NCBI GenBank assembly: GCA_942159475.1
Contig: OW804094.1
Coordinates: 133,658,755 to 133,722,754, forward strand
From: Sthenelais limicola
Taxonomy: Eukaryota > Annelida > Polychaeta > Phyllodocida > Sigalionidae
Direction of reading: 5' to 3'
Length of the DNA stretch: 64,000 nucleotides
Positions 13,701-26,200 of this stretch are shown here, piece by piece (the first letter of the stretch is position 1; every line of letters starts with the position of its first letter). Made by a program: the position numbers and the translations under genes. The notes under the pieces are model-generated. The model had not been told where the DNA came from. It searched no databases and saw only the letters and a list, made by a program, of their open reading frames with translations.

Positions 13701-13909
13701 AGATTCTGAGCTACTAAAATTGTCATTAACAACATGACAAATAATTGCATGACATACTGTAACATAGACAATAATTAGTTAAAACCATAATGCTCCAACG
13801 ATAGTTACCATTGTGAAAATGGTAAATTAGAAACAAGATGAGTATGAACACCATTAGCAAATGAGAAAGATTGGTTTCCAATTTGAGTATGTTTAGTACC
13901 TTGGATTAC
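10705..13909. other. Intergenic, no gene recognised
   Basis: Contains a stray copy of the 70-75 bp repeat (10,945-11,007) and one diverged monomer of the 30-bp satellite at about 11,385-11,410 (GCCCCATGTGCCTATGCTAC). Nothing else is supported. An AATAAA on the minus strand at 13,564-13,559 is a possible poly(A) signal for LYAR, about 350 bases past its stop. Confidence 0.45.
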
Positions 13910-16900
13910 TTATTTAACAAGTTTTACTTTATCCTTTTTGCAAAGTAATCTAGGGTTCTTCGTTACTTTCTTGTTAAACTTGGCTATGAGCTCTTGTTCT
14001 GATTGTACTTTCTTGCTTGTGTCTCTCGCTGCAAACTCCTGTAAAACCTGGAATAAAGATAACATTACATATGAACAGAAGTCATTGGATGGAGTGCATT
14101 GACGAGAATAGGAGATCATGTAAAGATGTGTTAAATGTGAAAAGTTTTACGAATGGAATTTCTGTTGAAATATACCATGTTTACTAACAAAGAAGGAAAG
14201 GCAATTTGATGTTTACTGTCAAAGGAGATGAATTTGATATTTCTTGACCAAGAAGGCGAAGCAATTTTTTTGTCAATTAGCCAGGTATTGCTACACACCT
14301 TTTTCTTTAACTTCTTCAATGAGAGTTCATTATCATCCGCCTTTCTCAAGCATCTAATGATCGTGGCTTCCCAAGAAAACTTTTCCGTTGGAGCATCCTC
14401 TTCAACCGCTGGGGTTTCTTCGGCTAAAACAAAACAATAATTAATTGATACAAAAATTAACTTAAAATACTCAAATACATTCTTCCGCGAAGACTTTTCT
14501 TGCGTTTAAAGCTGCTCTCCCAGTTAACATCGGTCAACAACTAAAGATTTTCTCATTTTCCATTCTTTCCAACCTATTTAAAAGTCATTGGCCCAAATTG
14601 TGGTGCAGTTGTTTTTGCTGCAGGTCTTCATGAAAGCCCACATTTATATTTCGGAGATCCGCCGTGATCGCTTCAGTTGTTATAGTCTTTGAATGCAACA
14701 AGATGACAGTGACCTCCATAGAGCCGGCCAAACATAATGATTTATTTTTTTGAAAACTTCGACGGAATTTTGAGAATCAGATTTTGAGATTTTGAAATTT
14801 TGAGAATTTTTCCTTTAATTTTAGGATAAAAATAATGGAATTCGAAGGAGTTGAACAACTTTTTTTTATCAGTTTTAAAAAATACTGCTTTCAGTAGAAA
14901 TACTAAAGACTGCTGCTTTGATATGGCTCTAGAATAGTAGAGAACGATTGAGAGTGCTACTCCTGATATGGCTCAGCCATTAAATGTACAGGCTATGATA
15001 AACTTAGACAGTCACAAGCTAAATAGATAAAAAGACACACAGCTTACTGGCCTCCACTCCGAGTGTCTGTTTATCTATTTCCATTTGTCTGTGTGACTCA
15101 TCTTTCTGACTAAGCTAGAAGTGACCTAAGCTAAGGCAGCTGAGTCAGCAGTAAGGCTTTGATACTTGAACTTACTGCGTGGAGCTTACAAATTTCTACA
15201 AGCCCCTCCGGTGGAAAACCCCTATCCCCCCGCCCCCCAAAACGATCTCATAGCATGAGGGACGGATATATTCCTCAATGCTACCAAATGGAGGGCATCA
15301 CCATACACTTACACTATAGCCCTGACCTAATAAAATAAAACTTTGATGTTCGATTACTATTAGTATTTAATAACTCAAATTTTGTTTAAATCAGTGTGAA
15401 CTCGTGTTTTTCATGTTCCTTGAAGCTAAATAGTGCCATCACATCAAGGTGGTTGAATTAGGTACTAGGGGACTATTTAACGTACTGACGTGAGTTCCGA
15501 CTATTACATTTCTCCATCTAGAAGCCCAGAAAAACGAGTTATTTCATAATTTACTTAAGTTAAGTATTTCTTCCCTACAATTTATAATATATAGGCATTA
15601 CTACACTATGTCCCAAATGATTGGGGGAAAAAGATTCAACAAACCTGTGCTTTCGTCTTCTTTGTCTTCGACGGTATTTTCTTTGTTGTGTTTCTTCTTC
15701 TTTTTTGGAATGTGATCCTCATCCTCATCCTCAGAAACTTCCTTGTTCTTCCGCTTTTTCTTTTTCTTCGGAGCCTCCTCAGAGTCTTCCTCCTCTTCGG
15801 ATTTCCTTTTCTTTTTCTTTTCCTTCTTTCCGTCCTTATTCTGCTTTTTCTGTCGTTCTTCTTTTCGCTCACGCTTGCTGAGTTTTTTCTCGGAGGAATC
15901 ATCAGAAACTCCATTCTCTGTTCCATTCTTAACATTGCCTACGGAAGGTTCCTCATTTGTTTTGGCTGGAGTTGTGGTAGGTGGCGGGGTTGGCTGCAAG
16001 GTTATTTATGCCGTTCATTTATCTATTATAATATTATCTAACAGAGGTCAGTCCCTCAACTCATACCCCAACAGCTGTATACATTAACGTGCTTCTTTCA
16101 AAGATTGGAATCTTATTGATGAGATCTCAATATCTACGTTACCTACCATCGGTCTGGGTGTAATATTAAGAGCTGGTTCAAGTAAGATAGTAACTTTAAC
16201 CCAGAGCATCCCAGTTCATTTGTTTTCTGCCTAACAAGCGGAGGTTTTCAATAAAGGAATGTGGTCAGAAGGTGTGAATATCATTATATTGTTGCCTTGT
16301 GAAAGGATTTGAAAGTTTTTTCTGACTAATATCCCAAAGCTTATGGTAAGGAACTTACTGGTGTCATCTCAGCTGCGATCATGTCCCATGTTCTTGTAGC
16401 AATGGAACCATCTCTAATCCCCAGGCTGTTTTTCACGAAGTTCTAGGTATGGTGGAAATATAAAACGGATTACTTACAATAAAACCGCAAAGCAACTTAG
16501 AAATAGGATTATTACTTTGCCAGTATTAGAGTTATGTTATGGTGTACAATTACATGATCCCATAATTTCGTAAGTCAAGTGTTTAATCACTTATTTTGAA
16601 ATGGATTTACAACACAAAATTTATTTTCCAAAATATAAAAAAACGAGCTCCCATCAAAAGAAATGAAGGGATGCTCGAGGAAAAAATCCAAAGTTACTTT
16701 TGAAATAAAGTACACTGAGCACATTTTCTCAAAACATGGAAAAAAACTTACCTCAAACTTGGCCTTTTTCCTAGGGATATTAGGGTAGTCTTTCAATCGT
16801 TCGAGACAATTCCGTATTTTAGGGTCAGCCTTGCACTTGTTGATGGCCGCTTGAACTTGCTAAAGAAAGAAAGAGCAAGATACTATACCGTGCAGAATTT

Positions 16901-19405
16901 GACATTCAAAAGAAAATGCACATAATATATCCATTAAAATCAACCTTAACCAAGTTTTTTATTTAAAAAGCAAATGGCGAAAGTCAAACAAACGGAAACT
17001 CACATGGGTCCATAGCTCCTGTTTAGCTTCTCCTTTATTGGCCCCAGGCTTCGGTTTGAAGTCTTTCCCAGAGTATTTCTCTTCTTCGCTGATACATTTT
17101 GTGTGTTCCTTGTACGCATCCCCACTGCAATGACGTAAGAGATTATTTCAATGACATAAAGGAGGTATCATCATTCATGATTATAAGATTATTTTTCTTT
17201 CCCGAGATTATACAAGACAGCATGAAATCGGTTTTTGTACTAACATTCCTGAGAAGGGTCTACCGACCCAATTCGGGTCGACCATACAGCTGCCCTCATG
17301 TCATTTTTATCAGCCTTTTCCTCTGTCCAGTTCATATTCCTCCATATCAATTGGTGTCAGATATATTAGTTTGACTGTGTGGTACATGATACTAGTCGCA
17401 TTTTTTAATATGATATCTATCAGACAGATAGATCAGATCTACTTATAAACAGTTGAACTTTCTGAATTAATTGAAGTATGGGCTTTCAATCGTTTTGGGG
17501 GCATAAGTAATAGTATTCAATCGTTGTGGCGTTATGGAGTTAAAACGGAGGAAAATGATAACTTAAAGCAAGAGGTGAGAAGAGGGAAGGGGAGAAGAGG
17601 AGTAGGGGGAAGGATGAAGAAGGGGGAGGGTAGTCGTAAAAAAAAAGTTGAAAGTTGGTCGAAAAAAAGTTGAAAGTTGGTCGTAAAAAAAGTTGAAAGT
17701 TGGTCAAAAAAAAGTTGAAAGTTGGACGAAAAAAAAGTTGAAAGTTGGTCGTAAAAAAAGTTGAAAGTTGGTCGTAAAAAAAGTTGAAAGTTGGTCAAAA
17801 AAAAGTTGAAAGTTGGTCGAAAAAAAAGTTGAAAGTTGGTCGAAAAAAAAGTTGAAAGTTGGTCGTAAAAAAAGTTGAAAGTTGGTCGTAAAAAAAGTTG
17901 AAAGTTGGTCGGAAAAAAAGTTGAAAGTTGGTCGGAAAAAAAGTTGAAAGTTGGTCGAAAAAAAAGTTGAAAGTTGGTCGGAAAAAAAGTTGAAAGTTGG
18001 TCGGAAAAAAAGTTGAAAGTTGGTCGAAAAAAAAGTTGAAAGTTGGTCGGAAAAAAAGTTGAAAGTTGGTCGGAAAAAAAGTTGAAAGTTGGTCGTAAAA
18101 GTCAGTCGTTCGTAAAAAAAAAAAAAGCGCCCATTAGGGGGATTAACAATGCCTAGGGATTAATACCCTATGAAAGCCTCATGGTTTAATCCAGCTTGTT
18201 CTTAAACAACTTTAATAATCATACTAACGTTCTCGCAGAGCCATGAGCGAAGAAGCCATTGAAGTTGACATAGAGAGACAACCTTCCAAAAGAAAGAGAC
18301 ACAACACTAATCCTGACGCCGCACCAGACAAACCCACGTCCTTAGCCACTACAAGCAGAGTCAATACTGGACTGGCCCTGAAGAAGGACTGCAAAGTCCG
18401 AAACGTCGACCAGTTAAGGTCCAAATAAAAAGTGCAATTTTCAACCCAACAGCCCTCTTATTTCAACCAAGTAATATAACTCATCTACTTGAAACTCAAT
18501 CGGTTGGCAGCACCCCTCCCAACATTTAATAATCATAAAATTCCCTAAATCGAATCATTTATATTTGCTAATAAACATCTAAATATTTAAAACATGATTT
18601 ATCACATTACTTTTACTTTCAACCATTTCTATAACATGCAGAAACACCCAAAAAAGTTCCGTTCCGTTTCCTTCATTCAGATTCCATTTGCCATTACTTT
18701 TACTTTCAACCGGCCGAGCGGAGAGCTTTGATGTCCAGAGCTATAGTAAGGCCACTCATGCACTTCACACAAGAGGTGCCGAACCGAATTACGTCACACA
18801 AGAGGTGCCGAATTACGTCACACAAGTCGCCGACCTCCAACCTAAAGCGTACCGACTCCCAGAGCACCAGAACAAAGCTTACCGACCAAGCTGGGTTTGT
18901 CAACATTGCCACGTGCAAAGTAATACCGTCCCCTCAGTCTAAAGTAAAATGTTCTTCCAGAATTCAGGGATTCCCCTTCCTATCATGTCAACATACCTGA
19001 CAGAACAACGTGTCTCCCCGAATAATAAACTGTACCTTGAACATCTAGTTGTGTAAGGTTATATCTGCCAGATAGGTTAAAATTGTTGGGTTTTTTAGTA
19101 CCGGTATTTAAGTAGCACCGAAATCGATGTCTCACAACTTAGAGTTAACAACCATAAATGCAAACCAAGCAAAAGATAAGGTAGAGAAAGCGAAGCCAAT
19201 TTCGTTGAATGATGAATGAAATAGCATAAGTTTCTCAGAAATACTAGCAGTAGCACTTTTTCGCATCTGCTCTTACTTACGGAAAGTCTTTTCCGCAATC
19301 TACACATGAAAGAACAGAACATCTCCTGCATTGGAACTGGTAGTGTTTTTCAACGGCGTTCTTCTTCAGAGACTCCCCGCACGCATCACAGGTAAAAAAG
19401 ACCAT
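13910..19405 (-). CDS. LYAR: LYAR, cell growth-regulating nucleolar protein (7 coding exons)
   Basis: Exons on the minus strand: 19405-19281, 17124-17004, 16859-16752, 16442-16359, 15993-15645, 14423-14299 and 14047-13910 (stop TAA 13912-13910). All introns are GT..AG and phases close to a 349-residue protein. Residues 1-52 are the LYAR zinc finger: it opens MVFFTCDACGESLKK, with C6, C9, H21, C26 then C29, C34, C37 and a later H49/C52. Residues 83-118 carry the conserved PRKKAKF; exon 5 (147-262) is a very basic/acidic Lys/Glu tract with KRERKEERQKK, as in vertebrate LYAR; exons 6-7 form the C-terminal winged-helix-like segment ending KDKVKLVK. LYAR is a nucleolar protein linked to rRNA processing and proliferation. 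The start gives the family's usual N-terminus. Upstream untranslated exons are not resolved. The donor of exon 5 (GTTTGT) is the weakest. Confidence 0.96.
17571..17635 (+). repeat. Purine tract next to the minisatellite
   Basis: Almost pure A/G on the plus strand, with repeated GGGGA/GAAG blocks, directly left of the 22-bp minisatellite in LYAR intron 1. A triplex or slippage-prone tract is plausible. Confidence 0.6.
17636..18105. repeat. Minisatellite, about 22-bp unit, about 20 copies, in LYAR intron 1
   Basis: GTTGAAAGTTGGTCG recurs about 20 times, separated by A runs of 7-9 with a variable T, G or A after the CG. It lies between LYAR coding exons 1 and 2. On the minus (transcript) strand it is T-rich with repeated CAACTTTCAAC. 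The minus-strand open frame at 17,532-17,798 is a product of the repeat. Confidence 0.95.
18243..18428 (+). CDS. Hypothetical 61-residue ORF, possible nested gene or last exon
   Basis: Lies antisense inside LYAR intron 1. The ATG is in a good context (GAGCCATGA) and is preceded within 10 bases by TTCTCGCAG, an acceptor-like sequence, so it could be the last exon of a plus-strand transcript or a small stand-alone gene. The translation begins MSEEAIEVDIERQPSKRKR and is hydrophilic, with a basic patch at residues 16-19, Pro/Thr/Ser in the middle and a C-terminal NVDQLRSK. The stop overlaps an AATAAA. Amino-acid composition looks more like protein than the surrounding chance frames, but I do not recognise a family. 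It may equally be a retroposed fragment. Confidence 0.3.
   Translation: MSEEAIEVDIERQPSKRKRHNTNPDAAPDKPTSLATTSRVNTGLALKKDCKVRNVDQLRSK
18766..18840. repeat. Short direct repeat with TTACGTCA motifs
   Basis: The phrase AATTACGTCACACAAG occurs twice, at about 18,787 and 18,811, each preceded by AGGTGCCG. TTACGTCA is a CREB/ATF-type site. It lies in LYAR intron 1; function not shown. Confidence 0.5.
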
Positions 19406-20285
19406 TGTGGATATCTGTAGGTGTCCTATGATGAAACACTGAACTTCTTGGACTTCTTTCCGGAGTTTTACACCCGTTCCTTGAATCTTGGATCACTATC
19501 TGGAGAGTGGAGATTTAAATGGAAAAATCAAAAAATGATTTTATAAATTATATACCTGGAGAGATTAATTAAACTAGTCGTATTATTGATTGAGTACGGT
19601 ATTATCTTTAAAATTGAAGACATGTCAACCACACTTGTATTGGCAGAGGTCGATGGGACTTTGGACGTTAGGGCCCCCGGCTTGGATCGTAGGGCCCTAC
19701 CGTCCAAGCCGTGGGCCCTAACGTCCAAGCCCGGGGCCTTACCTTCCAGGCCGGGGCCCTAACGTCCGCTTCGACGAGATGGGTAGGCCTAGCGCTATCG
19801 CTAGTAAGTTACAAGAGTGTTTTTAGCATAACATGCTTTAAAATGACAAAGCTTTTCCACGCCAAATGTGTATATGATACGTGAACATTTTCGCCAGAGT
19901 TTGGTACATACCTTTGCAATAACTATGCAGAAACAACACCTTTTCAACTGTTCGAGCCACACACACGTTGTGTTACATGGAGGTCGCCATGTTGTTTAAA
20001 AGTCCCAGTGTCTCCACCTATGGGCAAATGTAATTTTCCTCCTCCTGCCACTAGATGTCAGAAATAGCAAACTTTACTTCCTCCTATCTTTCCTAATTTT
20101 CTACAGATTGAAACCAAAGTCCAAAGGTTTTGAGACTTAATACGTATTTATAACATCATTATTTATTATCACGAGGAAATATTTCGAGACATTAAAGATG
20201 ACATCATTGTCGTAAATCGAGTCATATGACGTATGTTCCGCATGTCCAAGTTTCTAAAAATAGGTCACCATAACAGAGGTCTATC
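19406..20285. promoter_or_regulatory. Head-to-head intergenic region between LYAR and the nuclear receptor
   Basis: 880 bp separate the two start codons, which point away from each other, so both promoters and 5' leaders probably lie here or overlap. Seen in it: a GC-rich repeat block (19,658-19,768); a CGCCATGTTG at about 19,986, which on the minus strand reads CAACATGGCG, close to a YY1-type element common in housekeeping 5' ends; and CTGCCACTAGATGTCAG at about 20,046, resembling a CTCF core. No TATA box is obvious. The leader lengths and any untranslated first exon of LYAR are not determined. Confidence 0.5.
19658..19768. repeat. GC-rich direct/inverted repeat block built on GGGCCCTA
   Basis: Four or five degenerate 20-28 bp units such as GGGCCCTAACGTCCAAGCC, the first in inverted orientation to the rest. 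It stands out from the AT-rich surroundings and lies upstream of LYAR. The palindrome GGGCCC makes local foldback possible. Confidence 0.65.
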
Positions 20286-23200
20286 ATGGCGAATGTAAGT
20301 AGTCATTTTTCTGACATTTTGTGTTGTACTCGTGAACTATAGTGTGCATGCGACTACCAACTATATCTTCTTTTTCGTGTCATTGTTATCATACTTTTCT
20401 GTAGCTCTATACCAGTCCATCTCCCTTGAAATTAGTTCCATATCGCTCGATGCCTGCCCTGGCCTTCCCCTCTGTCTCTGACGTCCGTGCAGATGTACTC
20501 GGCTTCTCGTTCACCATCTTCCTTCCTGTGATGCGAACATAAACAAATATTCTGTTGACAAACATGAATACATCTCTCGCTATAAACACTTATCAATCTT
20601 CCCTAATGGCGTTCTCTCGTTAGACGAAACATGTGAAGTACTTTCTGGCTCTGAATATCATCTCAAAGGTGCATAAACTCTCAGATAATTCAGCCTTTTA
20701 GGTTGTTCATTATGACTGGGTTTATACACTGACACTGTGGGTAGATAGATTTAGATCAATGTCCTCTCCAGGACGGATCGTCGTGCACAATGTTGACTCT
20801 GCTTCTGACAGCTTCTATTCCACGTACGAACCAACTGTCAATGCGGAACTATTATAACAATATGGTCGCTGGGGAGAAATAATGGGAGATATAATACTTC
20901 TCTGCTAAACCCTTGGCCTTGTCCTTGATCAAGGCCACTGGATTTAGACAAAACAAAAGGCACAGGCTTAGCCTAGGCTCAGATGATTTCGAACATAAAT
21001 CACTGTAGTGTAGATCTAGTTTGTGACACTGGTCTGTTCTCCTGTTTTTGTCAAAAATATTATTTGATGATGATAGGTAACCTGCTGTTTACTAAGTGTC
21101 AGTAAAATGTGGGATTACTTGTATATGTAAATGGCCAGTCACAGGATCTTCAAAAGTGACAGAGACAAAGAATATTTTAAATAATAATTAATTAGATAAT
21201 TTTGGAACCACAAAGGGTTCATTTAAAGGAAGATTGCTATTACCAGATGTGTATTCACATGCTTGTCTTAGAGTTAGAAGAAGGTAGCCTATATTTAAAA
21301 GGTGTTTTGTTCGTTTGTTTTGTTTTTTTAAAAAACAAAAAAAGTTAATCAGGATTTTGTATCGCACAATTATATACTCCAATAGCCTGGATTCCCTTGA
21401 CTTCCTTCTTGGCGTTTATTTCAATTGCCTTTTAGATCGATTTTGACTGACAACACTGGTTACTGTCTATTTATGAACGAACTTCTCAGAACACCGATCT
21501 AAAATATCATGTGTCTTGCCCCAATCTCATTTCTTATGGGATCAAATCTCAGTTGACCGAAAATAGCTACTGTCCGTAGCCAGTAACTTCATAGGTTTTC
21601 CCGAGCAGGGAACTCCACTCAGACCTAGAATGAATCACAGTTATAGCTGTACCTTGGATTTTGCCCTTTTTGACTGTCGCCGAGTCTGATCGTTGACCTC
21701 TTTATACTTCTACAGTGGAGGGGGAGGGGAGGGGGAATAGGAGTAGGCCTCGGTGGGAGGGGATGAAGTAAGTGGGAGGGAGATGCTAACAATACAGGTC
21801 ACGATGACACACTATCATGTGATTGAGTCCTTATTTTCCCCAGAGTTTAGCTCTGCTAATTCTCATAAGGGGATATTTTATCTATTGGGCATTGCTCGTC
21901 GATCTCTTATCAGAATCTAGTCGTTTCCACTTTCGACTTCGAACTTGGACTTTGATCGCTTTGCTCCTACGTGTCGTAATACTTCACCAAAGAAAGGAGG
22001 GTCCTCGACAAAAAATTCACTTTGTCTAAGACTGAACTTTCCATTTTCTTTTGTTGTATGAAAACCTGCGACTGTTTCTTATAGCCATGTGGTAACCAAA
22101 GGAACCTTACTACTCCGCTCGACTGATCTCCCAAATATGCATCATTTCTGTTCAACGAATTGGATACAAACATCTTCTAAAATAATAACCACGTGGAATT
22201 ATTTTGTGTACCTGTCATAATCACTTGGCAAATTTGAGAGATATCCCACATCTCGGGCTATGTTAACAATGGCCAATGGGTCATGGTTATTCCCGACTAA
22301 TTTGTTTGAGCAAGTAGCCCAAATCCTAAGTAATGAGGTAAGTTTTTTCCTCACACGTATCTTATTTACTAGGGCCGAACTGGGAGTCACCACTGTTGCA
22401 CTCATTGGTTCAATTATAGGTCAACTTATATGAGGTGATTTTATCGCACAACTGATTTATTTCGCTGTGTGCCCTCAAGTTATTATTCCTCGCCATCCAT
22501 TTGGTGTGAGTGGTCATCCTAAATACTGTTATTGAACAGGGAGGCGAACAATACTCGAAAATTTGACGAGAGCATTTTTAACATTGAATGCGGATAACAA
22601 TCATCATCTGTTGGCTTGCCTATACCGAGTGGAAATACCTGCGTACATATTCCAACCCCGTGTGTGTCGTATAATTATGTGGTTGGTTCTTCAACACTTT
22701 CATATTTTCATTTTGTCTGGGCCTTTTAATTTTAGGAACGGGTTACTGTAATACAAAGACGCTAGCAGAAGTGTCGCTATTGGCCTTAGAGTGACTATAT
22801 TTGGGGAATTGTTTTCCCTGAATTGGTTGTTAAACTCCCCTGTGGCTTTGGGCTCCACACTTTTAAGCCCAGCTGACTTTTTGTAGCACTCGATCTAACA
22901 TAATTATGATTTATCATGACTCCCCTAGTTTTATATGGCATCCATTCAGTTCCCTTATTTATTTTTCTGTTTACAATTCATGATAGTTCAGTTTGCCTTT
23001 TCGGGAACAGTTTCTTTTTAATAGAGTTACCACGTGTACACATTTGACATTTAGATTTGTTGCGTCATCACTCATGTGTGTACAGTAGTATGATCTAAGT
23101 CCAGTAAAAATATGATGACAATGAAATCATGTCCCATAGCTGCCAAGTACTTTTATATGGACGCAATCTCTCTGGCAGATAAACTTCATTTCACCTTGCC

Positions 23201-26200
23201 TTGCCATGATTTTTGGATATACAATTACATGCTCTAAATTACAGTAGTTTAGTACTACTTTTTCAACTTAATCCCATTAAGTAATATACAGCTATGTGCC
23301 GATATCATTATGCTTGTATCAAGTAACGAGGGACTTTGTTTTGGCCTAACGTTACATCATTTCTGTCATTTTTTTATCTGCACTCGTTAATAGCTGAATC
23401 AGCTTCAGAATTACAGATAAAAATATTCACCATATCATGGCAGTCCCCGGGGAGCGGAATCTAAAAACAATAATATGTTTGGTGAGTCAGACTCACGGGG
23501 CCTTTACTGCCCTTGATGACACTTCCCTGTGATGATGTTAGCACACATGGAAATTAGCTAAGCCTGTGTAGTACCCACTCAGTGACATTAAAGCCACAAA
23601 ACAACCGGGACCCTGATAATGATACCCGCTTGCTGTTTATTTTATGTATTTTCTTTTGTGGCTTTCTGTCTTCTGTCCTTGTGAATGTGGCAATATACAG
23701 GCGTGAATTTCAATTTATTTTTTGTTGCAATTTATTCGTAGTATAAAATAAATAGCACATTAAGAAGTTATCTAAAGGTAATAATTCGTCGATTGTATAT
23801 CTATTTGACAAGTCCGTATTGTTCAGTTGGTATGTGGTTCATTGTCACTCATGTATATATATGTCATCGTGGTACAGGGTGCATCAAAGATAAGATACCC
23901 TTAATTGAACTGAGATAAATGATAGTTTGTGATAATACAGTTTTTCTTTGGTCCGGGGCTGAAATTGGCATGTCCATGGTACTGTGCTAAAATAAGCTGG
24001 GCCCATGTTCATTTATAATAAATATTTTTTTTACAGTTACCTTTTTATAGCGTAACGTGTTGGTTTTATCTTTTCGGTATTAATGCTTAATTATTATGAA
24101 ACCTTTCTTACAGACAACGCCTGAGGATGAGAATGGTTCCAGCTCCTCCACTGATCCTGGACCCGGGGTAAGGTATTCATGATATTTAGCTGCGATGGGC
24201 ATAGCTAGAAAAGTACTCTTTATGTAGGAAGCCAAAACACATTGTTGGTACATAATCACGAAAGATACTATGGTTATCTAGTTACTACTGCCTACATCCA
24301 TATATCTAGGTATAGCTAAAACGTGTATTTCTATATGATATTACAATTAAAATAAGAAGGAATTTCGGTGTAAGAACCAAATGATATTAGAAATCCTATG
24401 TGTGTTGGGAAAAAATCCACTTAAAGTGAAAATATTTATATTTGGTGCGCTTTCGAGTTGGCTCATGATATTTTAATCCACTTCTTCCAAGTTACTTATC
24501 GTAAGCCATGCCAAACTGGTTCAATAAAGTAATATATTGCAGATATGAATATGTAACTAAGTATTGTATGACTAAATGTAAAACTTGTCTGTGAGATTTG
24601 GTAATTCCTAAATAGAAGAGTATGCACGACTCACTTCTGTCACGGCGAATTGACTAGTTTTTACTACACGTAGGAGGAAGTTGACATTTTGTTTACATGT
24701 TCGTGGTTGAATAGGACTTTTAATTGAAAATAAACTGAATTAGATCTAAAGTTTTGCATTTGCCATATTAATTGATGTGTAGAGTTGATATCGATATGTA
24801 TAGAGTTTGATCATTATTTCATTCCTCTTAGTTCTTATTTGTAAAGTTTGACATTTATATCATACCCAGGGTGGAGAAGAGACAATAAGTCAAATGCTGA
24901 ACATCAAGATGGAGCCGGAGACAGACCATAGCTTTGAGCAGGTCAAGTCTCCAGCCTCTGACACGTCCAAGTCTGGCAAGGACAAGGGGGACAAGGTATG
25001 CGGAGTGTGCGGAGATAAAGCACTGGGATGTAATTTTGATGCCATATCATGCGAGTCGTGCAAAGCCTTCTTCCGCAGAAACGCCCTTAAGGAGAAAGTA
25101 AGTAAAACAAATAAATATCATTGTGTAACATATCACTATTTGATCTGTGTTTAAACATCGATTTTTTTTTTCGTGAGCTGGGATTGACATCAGGTAAAAT
25201 TTATGCCCTCCCCCCCCCCCCCCCCCCCCCCCCATAACCCCATAATATTATATTCTCCTATATAGTGTCCACTCCCTTTTTCAATAAAAAGGAGAGGAAA
25301 ATTACCAAGAATTATCATAAAGGATTTCCCACCATCAAGTGGAAATTTGATTGACGGTAGTATTATTGTCTTGTGCACGAATTTTTTCTTTAATTGATTA
25401 GTTTAAATATATTCTAATAATAGCCATTCCCAAATTGATGTAAATCGGACACTATTTCTGGCCATAAAATGTGATCCTAAACAGGAGAAATTCACTCTAT
25501 ACAAGCCCATAACCTTCACGTCTGCTCGGTTATTCTACAACGAGTGCCAACTGGACAGCTGTTGATACCCACTCCTCCAGCATATGGGAAAGAGCTCAAA
25601 TCGATGTTCTTCAGATGTAATATTTGCAGATCAGCAGGTTTTAAAGAGCGTTTCGTGTATCACTGTTGATCTCGTTAAAATGTGCCCTCAGTAATATCGT
25701 ATTTGACTAAGCTTTTATTTCTTATCATACCAGGGAGTATATATACATCATACCTCTCGTATTTTACAGAATAAACCGGGGGGAATTATTATTGGTCTTA
25801 TGAAGTTAAGATTAGCTTTACCGTTTCGGTGGGTGTTGTATACCTAACTTAACCATTCAAGGGGTGTGGATTCCCCGGACAAAATAATTGAACAACCATT
25901 GACACGCGAAAACATCCCTGATTCAAACGAACTGACCTACGACAATGATTAGAAAGATTCTGACAAACGGACAGAATATCAGATTCGGATCCTTTTTGAT
26001 TTTCTCCTTACTATTATAAACATAACTATCAACTTTTCTCTCCAACTAATAACCATCGCCCATGCACCCCTCCTCTCTTAAGTTGCAACCCATCGTCAGA
26101 TCAACTATGTGTATATTAATATAAATTATTATAGTGGTGAACTTTTGTTCCAGAAAACGTCTTGTCTGTTCTCCGGGAATTGTAAAATCGACCTTCACAC

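Noticed and set aside
15621..16087. Three plus-strand frames rich in Phe/Leu/Ser
   Set aside because: Antisense shadows of the Lys/Glu-rich exon 5 of LYAR.
17532..17798. Minus-strand 88-codon frame with repeated FFxxQLSTFF
   Set aside because: Translation of the 22-bp minisatellite.
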